From Lamellibrachia satsuma (lineage: Eukaryota > Annelida > Polychaeta > Sabellida > Siboglinidae): 64,000 bases of DNA. Below the pieces are notes generated by a model, which saw only the letters and a program-made list of their open reading frames with translations, ran no database searches and had not been told where the DNA came from. The stretch covers positions 6,575,001 through 6,639,000 of the forward strand of contig BSQZ01000015.1 of NCBI GenBank assembly GCA_033239005.1, given 5' to 3'. The stretch's first letter is position 1. Each line of letters opens with the position of its first letter. This document shows positions 22,157-37,100 of this stretch, piece by piece. The position numbers were made by a program, and so were the translations under genes.

Positions 22157-25100
22157 ATGGCGGCGCCAGCAACGTTTGATTTCAGTTTTGCGAGGAAATA
22201 TTTCGCTGTAAGTATAGCGGTGTTTGTTTTTCAAAAATTGCGTCCACTTCACATACCATTGAACGTTCACGGGGGTCCAAATTTACGCCTCCAAATAATT
22301 AATCGTAATCATTAGCATTCATTGGTGCGTCGCGCGTTTGGAGTAGGCGATAATATGTTATCAGGCTTCGTATGCTCATGTTGTTATAACATCTTAGCCT
22401 TTAGGATTAAGTGTGTTCAAACAGCGTTATAGCAGTATTTAACCAGAGTAAGAGTTGGTGCAGAGTTGAGCACAGGGTCCGTATTCTGGAAGAAATTGCT
22501 GTGTACATAAGAATTTACACAACTACTAAACTAGTACAGAAAAATGGATATAGTTACCGGTGCAGTTTTCAACACACGCCAGTTTTCAACCCATTTAAAT
22601 CTCGCTTGATACCACGTTAGAGACGTCACAGCGTCTGTTTACGACAATAATGATACAGAGTCTTGTCTGAGCAAAATATATTTTGATATATAATATAACA
22701 TGAAACATGTTTATTATATACATACTTTAGTATAAACCGACTTTGCATGCTTACCAGACATTATTATTGAGCGTCTGCTGACGCGTGTCTCGTTCTTGGC
22801 CACGTGACAATAATAGCCCTTTTTTGTGGTAGATGTATGGCAAGCTAGTCTTGTCATAAAAGTAGAAATGATTAAAATGTGTTAAATATATGAGAAAAAT
22901 TTACTACATTAACGTTATATATTCAATACAAGTGTATGTGTTTTATAAAGCGCTATGTCAAGCCTGGTTGTTATAAAAAGTTGACATAATTGGAACAAAG
23001 TGGTAAAATTAAAAACGATTGTCTGTACGGCTTGCCATAAACATAGGTCGAATTCCTCCGGTTTCCTCGACTCGCTCAACATGGTTCAGACGTTCAGTAT
23101 TCGTAAGTTTTTTCACTCAAAACAACTGTTTTAATAATTTGTTTGCATTGAATAAATGAAGTAGCTTTTGCTGATTTGGTATATCGATCTCTTACACAAA
23201 ATGTTTCTTCAGATTTTTTTAAACGGCATATTCTGTTAAACTACACCTGCCAGTATACCCATCATAAGACAGAATCCATCATATATTTAAAGAGCATTTT
23301 CAAAATGCGTTTCACTTAGATGTTCATAAAATCTATCATAAGCTAAAGATCAAAATTCCATCATAAGTTCCACAGTGTGCACAACTGAGCAAAATAAATA
23401 TAAAAGTTGTCAAAAAGTGGATGATAATATAACCCATCGAACACTTTTCAACTACATTTGACTTATTTTCTCACTGGGTGAAGAGAACAGATGTAATTTT
23501 GAAAAAGAAGACGCTGCTTCGCAGAGGACACTATTTCTTTGACATAACAGCGACGTGTTGATTTGACAAGTGAAGTTTTGACAGTTTTCAATCACAAACT
23601 CGCAGAGAGCACCAACAACCTCAGTGTCATCGAGTATACCAATATGAAGGTTAGGGGTGTACATATTTGGGTTAGACACAGCTAAACAATTGCTCGAAAT
23701 GAAATAGCAAAGTTTCACAAACAATCTTGACCTTCACGCTGCCGTAAAAACCATAATTTACGAGCTATTCATCGCTCACATTTTGAAAACTGATTTGACT
23801 GTAAAAACGATCTCTACGTAAAAAGTGGAGTCCAGGCAACAAAAGGCTAGGCAAAGATTTCTCTATGGAGTTCTTGGGTTAAGCAATACAAATGTAGTGA
23901 CAAGCAGGATTGGCCAGTAAAAGGTTCCCCTAGTGGTAATATCACTATGCAGGCAGTGAGTCTGTGACTCAATATCAAAGAAGATTTCAACTCAGTTCCA
24001 GTACTGCCTAAGGTAAAAATCAGATTACTGACTGGGCCTGCTTTCTAAACAGTGACAATGGACTTGAAGTGAGTGTAACAAGTTAATAATCATGCATGGG
24101 GTAATTGTAATAGGTATTATAATTTTTTTTAAATAGTAATAGATGAGATTTTTTTCAAAAGTATTGGTAATAGATCGTAAAGTAATAGATAATAATCTAT
24201 TACTTTTGTATTACATCTATTGTTACGAACTTACAAAAAACAGGTTTTTTTATGTTATTCCAACTGTACAAAGTTCTACAAACAATGACTGAGCTATTAT
24301 TCAAACATGAAAAGACCAGTAGGCTAATAACTTGATGGATTCATAAATACTTGCTCAATGAAAGAATGTAGGAGTAGCAAGCCAGGTCCTAATTGTTAAG
24401 ATGCCCCATTTGGGTGGCTATGGCTTCACACATTCCTAGCACACACAAATGGCATGGTTTTAGATATGTGCAGGCAGGCAACAAATGTTATTTTAGAGCA
24501 GGAGCTGCAACCTGTATTGAATTCAAAGTAAGCATTGATTTGAGCTGAACTTCTGATTTCTTTTTTTCACCATATGGCAGACCTGAGTCAGAAGTTCTTG
24601 GTTCTCATGTACTCGAGTACATTTTTGAAGTACTCGTACTCATATAACTTATGGGTCATGTACTCGTACTCATGCTCAACGTACTCAGATTTTATGAGTA
24701 CATTACAAGTACATCTGAGTACTTTCTCAGTATATGGTATGAACATTTATTTATTTGTAGTTAACAAAATGAAACTTTCCTGAAGTATTTGAATGTTCAA
24801 CTATTTTTTTTAATACTTTGTTTTTCATTATTTCTTATTAATATGACTATGATACCACTGAGTCCCAGTACCTCCAGATATGGTTACCCCCTTACCATGC
24901 TACACCCCATGGTGGCATTCTCCCATGACTATGATACCAGTGAGTCCCAGTACCTCCAGAGACAGGTTCCCCCTTACCATGCTACACCCCATGGTGGCAT
25001 TCTCTCATGACTATGATACCAGTGAGTCCCAGTACCTCCAGAGACAGGTACCCCCCTTACCATGCTACACCCCATGGTGGCATTGTCCCATGACTATGAT

Positions 25101-28100
25101 ACCAGTGAGTCCCAGTACCTCCAGAGACAGTTACCCCCCTTACCATGCTACACCCCATGGTGGCATTCTCCCATGACTATGATACCAGTGAGTCCCAGTA
25201 CCTCCAGAGACAGGTACCCCCCTTACCATGCTACACCCCATGGTGGCATTCTCCCATGACTATGATACCAGTGAGTCCCAGTACCTCCAGAGACAGTTAC
25301 CCCCCTTACCATGCTACACCCCATGGTGGCATTCTCCCATGACTATGATACCAGTGAGTCCCAGTACCTCCAGAGACAGTTACCCCCCTTACCATGCTAC
25401 ACCCCATGGTGGCATTCTCCCATGACTATGATACCAGTGAGTCCCAGTACCTCCAGAGACAGTTACCCCCCTTACCATGCTACACCCCATGGTGGCATTG
25501 TCCCATGACTATGATACCAGTGAGTCCCAGTACCTCCAGAGACAGTTACCCCCCTTACCATGCTACACCCCATGGTGGCATTCTCCCATGACTATGATAC
25601 CAGTGAGTCCCAGTACCTCCAGAGACAGTTACCCCCTTACCATGCTACACCCCATGGTGGCATTCTCCCATGACTATGATACTAGTGAGTCCCAGTACCT
25701 CCAGAGACAGTTACCCCCTTACCATGCTACACCCCATGGTGGCATTCTCCTATGACTATGATACCCAAAAAAGGCAACATGCAGCATCTTTTCCCAGTCA
25801 GAAACGCACAGTTAAGGAAACAATTGTAGGCCAACAGTTCAGGCCATAATTCCTGTTTCTTTAATTAAGCCACCAGGATGTCCACAAAGCGCCATTTAAT
25901 GCAGTCAGGAGACCATGCCACTGGGTGCTGGCTGACAGTGCTGATTGCTAAGAACTGCCAGCTGAGGTTTTCCTCTGTAGAAGTAAGGTGACTCAAGTCA
26001 GACTGCCTGCAATCATACACCAGTATAAGTATAATATGGTGCCAGCAGTCTGACTAAACAGTACAAAGTGGATTTTGAGCCTGTTAAATTGGCATGTGCT
26101 AACCCTCTCAACAACCTAAGAGTAGAAAATATAAATTGCAAACTTCTAATATAAACAGATTACAAATTGCAACACTGCCTTTGTGCACCAAAAGAAGACA
26201 AACTGAACTGATCCATAAGTATGTAAATTGGTCTCATGTGGTCTTGATTCAAAACAAGGACACAGGCTTTATTAAAATTGCCAACATCCACTTTGTTCCA
26301 GTTTGGACAAATCTTCTCACCTCTACCCCTTCAAATGAGGTACATGTTTTTTTTTTGGGGGGGGGTAATGTTTAGTCACTGGTAGACTAACTAAGATATT
26401 GGTTTAATTGGTATTATTATATCAAAGCATGTGGTTTATGAATTATTAATTGCAGTTAAGAAGGGACTTCATGCAAAAACAGATTTCATGAGTCATATCA
26501 TGTCTGTATGTTTGTAAAAGGGAGGGGTTCATAAAAGGTAACCGTATGTTTAAGAATGGAAATGTTATAAAATGTACTCATACTTTTACTCGCGCTCATG
26601 ATAATTTACTTGTACTCATACTCAGCTTTTAGCAATGTACTCATATTCGTATTCATCCATCACCAATGTACTCGTTCTTGTACTCATGAAAGTGTACTTG
26701 GCCCCAGGTCTGCCAAATGGTAACATTGCCACCCAGACCCTTTGTTCACATTTGGACAAATGTTCTCACATCAGATCTTCAAATGGTATACAAATGTATA
26801 TTTAGCTACATCTATTGGCATTTTTTTCAAGTATTTGGCAGTGGAGGACTTGATTAAATAAAAGATTTTGTTACTGACACACAAAACTTATATTCCATTT
26901 ACAAACCCATACAAAATAGTTAATTGACATTCAGCGATAGTAATAATGCCCTAGTAATAGTAATAGTAATATATATCCTGGTAATAGTAATATATTACAA
27001 ATTAATTAATGTAATAGTAAAACTAATAGAAGTAGTAGTAATAGATTGTCTGTATTAGAAACCATGTCTGCTAATAATCAGGGTTGGCATGTAACAAAGT
27101 ATAAGTACTTTGTTACAATACTTGAGTAGTTATTTCAAGTAATTGGCATGTAATGAAGTAGAATTTTGACTAAATACTTTTACTTGTAACAAAGTAATTT
27201 TATCTAAAGTAACGCGACTTTTTACTCTGTTACTTTTATTTACTTCGCAATATATTTTTGATACATTTTTTGGCAAAACCGCTGCTGCCGGCAGTGGCGC
27301 TCCACCGTCAACGACATTTAAAAAACTTTTCATAATTGCCAGGCCAAAAGCTATTAATATCATTCAATCGCATGCCAGTTTGCTATCATATTTGCATGCA
27401 TACCTCTCTTCGGGAAATCGACGCAACCACTGTTTTATATCTACGTCATTGAACGAAGTCTGCCAAATATTGGCATAGGCTGTTGACATGAAATGTCACT
27501 TCGAGTACACAACGCTTGAACGCCATCTCAAACCACGATGCTAGTGTCTCCGTTGCACCATATAAACTACTAATCAGTTAGTTTCCAATATGTGTTATAA
27601 ATATTAAAATTTGCAATTTCGACAATGTATTGATAATCCCCACACACTGACACAATTCTGATATTCGTGAGCGAACGCGCATCGTGGATCGAGAACGAGA
27701 ACCGATGTTCGCCCATTGGCATTGTCAGCAACGGCCTTACAGGCTTACGTCAGCATTAAACAGCTTTTTACTTTCAAGAATAAAATTCATATTGAGATGT
27801 TTAATAAATTCATAATAATGATTACTCTACAGAACTAAACAGTAAAGAATTGATACTCTGCCATTTGGCAGCATCCTTTTCCAGCAATGGCTTCAAGCTG
27901 ACCCATAAATAATATAAAGGACAGGGACAGGGGCCCTGACAGGTCACTTATAATTGCAATTAGCAACAGCATTCCTCTGTTGCACTGGTCTGTCTTCTGA
28001 TCAATTCTAGCCCCAGCTGGTACCAGGTAGCCAACACAGCTAGCTGCTAAAGCTTGTTGTTACAATGTTTATGTAAGCTGATAAGACATGTCTGGGAAGA

Positions 28101-31100
28101 CATGAGAATGTCTGGGATCACAAGCCAGATGGCTTCATCAGCTAGGCATCAAATGTCTTTGTTAATTTTATTATGGGCAGTGCTAGGTTGTATTACCTCG
28201 GGTTGCGGTCACTTGCCCCCCCCCCCGGTCTTTTGCCCCTATGTGATTCAGAATTACATGACATAAAAAAACATCTCTGTGTTTGATTTATATGAATGAA
28301 AAAGGGGGCAAAAGACCTAAGGGGCAAATGACTGGAGGGGCAAAAGACCTAGGGGCAAATGACCTACACCCTATTACCTCTGACCAGTTTCCCTGAGAGG
28401 CTAATACTAGTACTGGACTGACCCTCTACCTACTCAGATACAATCACACCTGCCTATACATATCCTGTTGTACAATCTAGCTCCTTCGATAGCCCAGTAG
28501 AACAGGTCGATAAAAAGACAGATTGTGCCTCATCATTAATTAAGTTCTGTATTTAACTGATTTATTTGATGTTGTGAGCTCTCATTAAAGATAATGTAAT
28601 TTTTCAAAATACTTTTTACTTTTACTTAAAGTACTTTTGAAAAGTACTTTTACTTTTTACTCAAGTAGTTTATTTTACCAGCTACTACTCAAGTAGTTTC
28701 AAAGTGAATTACACTTACTTTTACTCAAGTACAAAATAAAAGTAATTCAGTCAACCCTGCTAATAATATTATGTTAAATTTTTTGTGTAGAGATTGTCCA
28801 GTTGCTGGATAATAGGCATGATGTGACTGAACTGATACAAAATTATAAATTATATTAGTAACTTTGAGATGGACATTAAGGTCAATTGTATGCATGTGCA
28901 TAAATAGCTGATAACAGCTAAATTGTTGTGTAGAGATTGTCAGATTGACTTGAAATGGTAGATGTTTTATTTATTAGCAACTTTGACTCAGAGCAGAACT
29001 ATTAATAAATTAATGTGTTAATTCAGAATGTTAACCAAAATTAAATGTTATGTAACATTACTCATGATTTTGTTCTTTCTATGCTTGAATAATGTATATA
29101 ATTTTGCTATTCCATAGGACATATAATTAGCAATATCAAACATAAATCCATAAGGGAGATTAGATACTGACAGTTTCTGATGTCATACGCCTGTCAGGAA
29201 GTAGTTTCTGACAGTTTCTGATATTGTCTCATCAGAAATATCTTTCTGTCTGTTACCAACCCAGCCCTGTCTAGAAGACTTCTTGAGCATCAGAAATGTG
29301 TGACAATATAGCCTTCTCTGCTAGACTTGCAATAGAAATGCACCTACATTGTCTAATCGATATATTTCAACTTAATTTTGATGCAATTTTAATAAAAAAA
29401 AACAGACGGCCATGAAAAGAAACTTACCATTATGCCATTTGCTGCTGTAAGTCACGGAAAAGAACGGAAACAGCTGATAATGCATATTATGTGAAACAAA
29501 AGGAGACCCCGGGTGCCAGGAATCGGCACTAAGCTAACACAATTTTTGGGCATGTGACACGAGTCGCTCAACAGATTTTGTTGAATTACCTACTGGGCCT
29601 AGGCTAAGGCCTAGGCCATGACTTAGCCCTAGGTCCTGGCTAGGCCTAGCTACACATTTTTTTAATTGCTATACTTGAAGCCCACAAAGGACTTCTGATT
29701 TTCTCAGCATTTTTCTCAGCAAAATCTAATATAATAAATAAATAATTTGTAAGCTATTTATGATGTTTTCACCCAATACACTTAATCAGTCTTTTAATAT
29801 ACAGGTGTATATAAATGTGATAAGCACAATGAATCTTCTATTTTTAATAGTAGATGAATCGTATCTCAAAAAAATAATAATGTTTGTCCCTTTGCACATG
29901 TTGTACAGCCATTGATTATTTCAACTTTGTTAAGTCAAATAATAATTGCTCCTGTCAATCTGGTCATGGAAGCTCCACTGGGCATCGTGTAGAGATGTAG
30001 ATAGTCAGAACAAACTGGGATCAGCGAACATCAATGAAGAAAGGCGTCAACCAAAAAGCTGTTATGACAATTATGCGAATATAATCTTAACATGTTAAAT
30101 CAACATCTAAAAAAATTAGTTACCCCAGTAATGGAGACATCAGGTATCTATCTATTTTGTGTTCATTTAATGGAAACAACCATCTTACATTTTAGACAGC
30201 TTTCTTTATCTCAGTATTTAAAAAAGATAAAAATCAACATCTGACAACTGTTAAACATCTCCAAATTTTAACTTTATCTTGTACATGTAATATTCATCGC
30301 ATTGACACCAAAACTTGCAAATAAGTACGATTCTTTTAAATTCTCTGAAACATGTTGGGATGTGCGCTTATTTGTCTAATGCGGAATGCACTGAAGCAGC
30401 TTCGCTGTCTTAAGCAGGCAATGAACAGCTCCCCTCTCATGTCATTGATTCTCCTCATGTTGTGTTCTGTCTCTTCTTTCTCTGGGAGTTGTCCCTTCCT
30501 CGACTAAATTTTGTTATGTTGTTGTGTGTTTGTCTTGTCGTGGGATGGCGAAGGTATATTTAGTGTGTGTGTAAATGTTCTGCACATTACCAGCAAGGAC
30601 CTGTCTGGTCTTAGCAGCTTCCAGGGCAGGCCTTTTTGCAACGCCAATTTTGCCATCACATGGGCCTTTCCTGTGACGGCTTCCAAAACAGTTTTTTTCA
30701 GATGAAAATTGACAGTGAGTCATGAATTTGGAGAAGTTGCATGTTTCTGCAATATTCGCATAAACATCGTAACAGCTTCTTGTTTGACATCTTTCTTATG
30801 TTCGTTGACCCCAGCCTATTGATGATGGTGAAACTGATAATAATACCACCTTGACACAAATCGTCAATGAAACTTACATATTTCATAATATTGACATATA
30901 TTAGCATTTTTCTCGGTATTATGAAAGATTGCTGAAAATTATGTTCGATGATTTAAACACAAAGTTCACATAGTGTACAGCATGTACTTCAAAAGTATGA
31001 CCACATAGTGTACAGCCTGTACTTCAAAAGGATGACCACATAGTGTACAGCCTGTACTTCAAAAGTATGACCACATACTGTACAGCCTGTACTTCAAAAG

Positions 31101-34100
31101 GATGACCACATAGTGTACAGCCTGTACTTCAAAAGTATGACCACATAGTGTACAGCCTGTACTTCAAAAAGATGACCACATAGTGTACAGCCTGTACTTC
31201 AAAAGGATGACCACATAATGTACAGCCTGTACTTCAAAAGAAAAATAAACAATAACAGTAATAATTTTAATGTTCTAGACTCCGACATTCATGTCAGGTC
31301 AATTCTAAACTGAATGGCCAAAATCTCTCCAATATTGAAAACATACACATACAATATTGTCCTAAAAAATATTGTCTTTTTTAAGATGTTGGCTTTGCTT
31401 ATTTGTCTGTTGCTAGTATTTTTTGACTACTCCAACTGTTATCATACATTACACCCTCTTGTAGTAGTTGTAGTTGTAGTAGTTGTACTGAGCTGAGAAC
31501 TGAAAATGAGACAAAGCTACTGTGTCACAACACAGCATTAGACATTAATGGTTCATGCACATTGCTTTATGTTAATTTGCAGGTGTAAATCGTAACGTGT
31601 CACTTCAATGCATGCATTCATGGATATTTATGTAAATGACTTAACCTATGTTAATGACTGGAAGGCGATTATGATAACAGTAATAAGAATTATATAGACA
31701 TATTTGTTACTGTTGTCTATACAAGCTTGGATGACCAAATTATATGTTTCAACAGGAATGTCTGCAGAAGACAATAGAGAAAAGAGACTTGCCCGAGCTA
31801 GAGACTGGCTTCCACTGGGTCGAAGGAAGGTTTGCCATCAATTACAAACTAGAAACCAGTTGGAAAATATTGTATTGTTGTCAGTTTGTATTTTTATTAT
31901 TTGTTCTACAAATCTAGTATCTATTATGTTGAGCTAATTAGTGTTTTTTAAAATATATTTTGAAAATTTAGGAAATGTTTATCCTTCCATACAGACTTTA
32001 CTAATGGATTTTCAATGTTTTTGCGCAGTATCATATAATTGTTATGTTAACATTAAAAATAGTTCAAACGTGTTTGTGCATCCTGAATGTATATGACACT
32101 TGTAAAGTAGAACTGTGAATGCGTGATTTTATTTGCATATTTACTGTGCCCCTTCATTGCTTTCAGTGACATTGAGAAGAAAGCCACACTAGATCAAGTG
32201 TTTCGAGATGAGCTCACCAGGCTTATAGTAAGTCAGTCTCAAGTAAGAGAACTTACATCTTGGGCAGCGAGTGAACAATTTTATGTAATCTGTGTTATTT
32301 ATTTATACTTATTTTAGTAAATCATTGTTGAGAGAATGTTTACAATTGTTTTATGTTGATTAGCTGATTTAATTAGTTTTTAATCCGGCAGTATTGTGTG
32401 ATTGTGTAAAGACGTGAAACATGTAGGAGTCACTGAGGATACATACTTACTTTTCAACACATGCATTCATGAATGTGTATTATCTAAATAATGACAAAGC
32501 CTGACTTTGTAATTTATATTTATTATATGACCTGTGATTTTTAAGGTTTCTGTCATAATACTAACTAACTAATCTTGTCCTGTTTGGTATTAATTCATCT
32601 TGACGACCACTTAAGCCACTTGATTTATGGTGTCTATGATATGCAGAGTTATGATATCAAGCCTTTCTTGTCATTACAAACAATAAGTAACAAACATGTT
32701 ATTACAGCATAAGTTGTAGACGTTTAGTTGGGAGTATTCCTTTATATTAATTGTAAGCTATCAATTAACATCTCAGTTTTGCACAGTGTGGTGTAGAGTT
32801 ACTACAATGGTATATTGGCGTTTTACGTTACTTAATTTTGTTGTATACTTAAATTTGGAATTGCTAGATTGAGTAACTACAGGAGATGTGAAGGGTTTGA
32901 CATCATGTCTGTTTGCAGTCAACCGACACAGACACAACCACTTACAGAATGTTCATTGAAACGGCCGTGGAAGCCGTCAAAGCTGGTACCAACATTAACT
33001 GTTATAACTATACATGCTAGTTGTATATTACAATTTTAGTCAAAAAGCGAAGGTCAGTGATGCTAACATGCCTGTGCCACAGAGTTGGGTAGCTTATATA
33101 TAACATATACCAGTTTTTATCACCATGTTAATATGCTACTGTATTATATTAGTTTAAGTATTATGTTAGTTTTATTGAATGCTGCTTGTTAACTCACATG
33201 TATGTGAACACTGGAATTTTACTGGTTTAGAAAAATTCTACCCAATTTGGTTCTACTGGTTGTGCTCTGTTTTTGTGATAGCAAGTTCCACAAACCACAA
33301 CCTCTTGTCAAAATTATAGATCATGTTGGTACTGTATTAATTTATGAAATCTTCATAGGTATCAAACATATACATAGTCAAATAAAAATTATTATGAAAT
33401 AACTTTATGTGAAAACCAACGTAGAAACCATCAAATTGATGAACGCATTTAAATTAAATATTTTCAGTTGTTTCTGTTGAAATATCTTTATTATGAGGTT
33501 GTGTTGTAACCACGCAAGTTTATTCTGAAATGGTGTTATGACAGAGTGGCAATAATACAAAATAAATACATTTGTTGCATTGTTGTAGAGCTGTGTGCCC
33601 CATCCATCCCCTTCCATCTGATGGCAGACCTCTTTGACAGTATCACAATCGACAAATGTGAAGATGTTTTTAAGTTTGTTGAAGAAAACGTTAGCGTCTG
33701 GAAATCAGTAAGTAAAGTGTTTTGAAAATCTTTTTGTGTTGATTGTTTAACCTCCTGTGCTCTCTCATGAATGTATTTACAAAACCCTTCACTATTTTAC
33801 TTTTTTAAGTGTGTATGTGACTATGTGTGTGTTTATTTTGTGAAAATAAAATGCTTTGTAAAAGCTTTTCAAAATGATTTTTTAATAAATGCATATTGGT
33901 CCAAGGTAAACAAAAACATATTACTTGAAATCCATTCACTATCTTTTTTACAGGAAATGTTTTACAATGCTGGCAAAAACTACCTTCTTCGGATGTGTAA
34001 TGGTAAGTCTATGATACTCCAACTCTGATAGTGAGTCATAATATCTAATATTTCTGCTGAACTTGAATATATTGTATTAATGTGGCTGTTTAGTCAGAAA

Positions 34101-37100
34101 CACCTTACTACTGAGACTAGATTGTGAGAGGGACAGCTGTAGAACGTGAGGTTGAGTCTAAACTCTGAGAGGGACAGTTGTAGAACGTGAGGTTGAAACT
34201 AGAATCTGAGAGGGACAGTTGTAGAACGTGAGGTTGAGACTAGACTCTGAGAGGGACAGTTGTAGAACGTGAGGTTGAGACTAGACTGGAGGGACAGTTG
34301 TAGAACGTGAGGTTGAAACTAGACTGAAGGGACAGTTGTAGAATGTGAGGTTGAGACTAGACTGGAGGGACAGTTGTAAAACGTGAGGTTGAGACTAGAC
34401 TCTTAGAGGGACAGTTGTAGACCATGAGGTTGAGACTAAACTGGAGGGACAGTTGTAGAACATGAGGTTGTCACTAGACTCTGAGAGGAACAGTTGTAGA
34501 ACGTAAGGTTGAAACTAGACTGGAGGGACAGTTGTAGAACATGAGGTTGAGACTAGGCTCTGAGAGGGACAGTTGTAGAACGTGAGGTTGAAACTAGACT
34601 GGAGGGACAGTTGTAGAACATGAGGTTGAAACTAGACTCTGAGAGGGACAGTTGTAGAACGTAAGGTTGAAACTAGACTGGAGGGACAGTTGTAGAACAT
34701 GAGGTTGAGACTAGGCTCTGAGAGGGACAGTTGTAGAACGTGAGGTTGAAACTAGACTGGAGGGACAGTTGTAGAACATGAGGTTGAAACTAGACTCTGA
34801 GAGGGACAGTTGTAGAACGTGAGGTTGAAACTAGACTGGAGGGACAGTTGTAGAACGTGAGGTTGAGACTAGACTCTGAGAGGAACAGTTGTAGAACGTG
34901 AGGTTGAAACTAGACTGGAGGGACAGTTGTAGAACGTGAGGTTGAGACTAGACTTGAGGGACAGTTGTAGAACGTGAGGTTAGTTGTTTGTTTTCTCTTT
35001 CTCAGTTAAGAAACTCCAAAATCAGTCAGAAACACCTTACTACTGAGACTAGATTGTGAGAGGGACAGCTGTAGAACGTGAGGTTGAGTCTAAACTCTGA
35101 GAGGGACAGTTGTAGAACGTGAGGTTGAAACTAGAATCTGAGAGGGACAGTTGTAGAACGTGAGGTTGAGACTAGACTCTGAGAGGGACAGTTGTAGAAC
35201 GTGAGGTTGAGACTAGACTGGAGGGACAGTTGTAGAACGTGAGGTTGAAACTAGACTGAAGGGACAGTTGTAGAATGTGAGGTTGAGACTAGACTGGAGG
35301 GACAGTTGTAAAACGTGAGGTTGAGACTAGACTCTTAGAGGGACAGTTGTAGACCATGAGGTTGAGACTAAACTGGAGGGACAGTTGTAGAACATGAGGT
35401 TGTCACTAGACTCTGAGAGGGACAGTTGTAGAACGTAAGGTTGAAACTAGACTGGAGGGACAGTTGTAGAACATGAGGTTGAGACTAGGCTCTGAGAGGG
35501 ACAGTTGTAGAACGTGAGGTTGAAACTAGACTGGAGGGACAGTTGTAGAACATGAGGTTGAAACTAGACTCTGAGAGGGACAGTTGTAGAACGTAAGGTT
35601 GAAACTAGACTGGAGGGACAGTTGTAGAACATGAGGTTGAGACTAGGCTCTGAGAGGGACAGTTGTAGAACGTGAGGTTGAAACTAGACTGGAGGGACAG
35701 TTGTAGAACATGAGGTTGAAACTAGACTCTGAGAGGGACAGTTGTAGAACGTGAGGTTGAAACTAGACTGGAGGGACAGTTGTAGAACGTGAGGTTGAGA
35801 CTAGACTCTGAGAGGAACAGTTGTAGAACGTGAGGTTGAAACTAGACTGGAGGGACAGTTGTAGAACGTGAGGTTGAGACTAGACTTGAGGGACAGTTGT
35901 AGAACGTGAGGTTAGTTGTTTGTTTTCTCTTTCTCAGTTAAGAAACTCCAAAATGTGAATCTTAAAAAAAATGGTGATAATAACAAGTATATTTGATTTA
36001 TAGCCAAAGGGGTTGAATACTACATGTAAGTAAAGAAAACCTGTATAACATTAAATACAATCAAATAAGCATTAAGTTGCATATAAATAAATTAATAAAT
36101 AAATAAAATTATGCGCGGACCTGTATAGTGATATGGTCTGACACGGTACTGAATGGTTGGTTTAGATCCTGTTTGTGTTCTGTTGTGTGTCCGTGTCGAC
36201 AAGTGTGTGATGAATACTGGTTTGGTTACAGACATCGTGCGGAGACTGTCCAAGTCACAGAACACCATCTTCTCCGGCCGCATACAACTCTTCCTAGCCA
36301 CTCTCTTCCCACTCTCAGAGAAATCAGGCAAGCTGGGTCTTCTCATCTCAGTTTCAGTCATTTATGCATTCCTACATCTGATGACAACCTCCGCGCATGC
36401 CTAAAAATTCATCATATCATCACTGCCATGACTTACTTTTATGTGCAGATTTTGCACATTTGTATTTCATTTAGTAAACTCCTAATGCTTGTCAAAAAAT
36501 CTTTAAATTCTTAAACTCATGCATACAGTGTGTATTAAGATTTAACTAGAAACATGATAGTGGTTGTTTTTGTATGGAACTACTTTATGTATCTTGTGTA
36601 CACAAATGCTATGTGTAACAAGTCTTGAACAACACAGCACATGATTTGTTTAGGATCTCACCATTTCATTCTTGATGTAGCAAAAGTAAAATAAAGTACA
36701 TTACATGTAGCGGATGTGTCGTTCCATGGAATAAAACAATTATGTAAATTGGTGGCTGCCTGGTTGAAGTTGGTTGTGTTTGTAGGCTTAAACCTGATGA
36801 GTCAGTTTCACCTGGACAATGTGACAGTGTACAACACAAAGTCTGAGGAGTATGACCAGGCAAGAAAACTGGTGAGTCTTCTAAAGCAGTGTGGGATGTT
36901 GTTTTAACAGTTTTGTAGGCATGTCTTCAAGGGTTTCTAACCCACTACTCCATGTACAGTTGAACTCTTGTTTTGGTTATCTTGGCTTTAGCTTCTTGAC
37001 ATTGTAAGGTTGATGTGGTCTATTGGCTGTGTCTATTATTATTTTCAGCTTAATTCTCGGAGATCCCATTAGTCTGGTGCCACGTCTGCTTCTCACTTCA

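Noticed and set aside
24789..25755. Series of overlapping 65-98 codon frames with [20 protein letters not shown]
   Set aside because: Shifted readings of the 83-bp minisatellite inside a transposon in a THOC1 intron; no splice context and period not divisible by three.
30960..31240. Regularly spaced direct repeats resembling a CRISPR array
   Set aside because: Repeats are contiguous with no unique spacers, in a eukaryotic intron.
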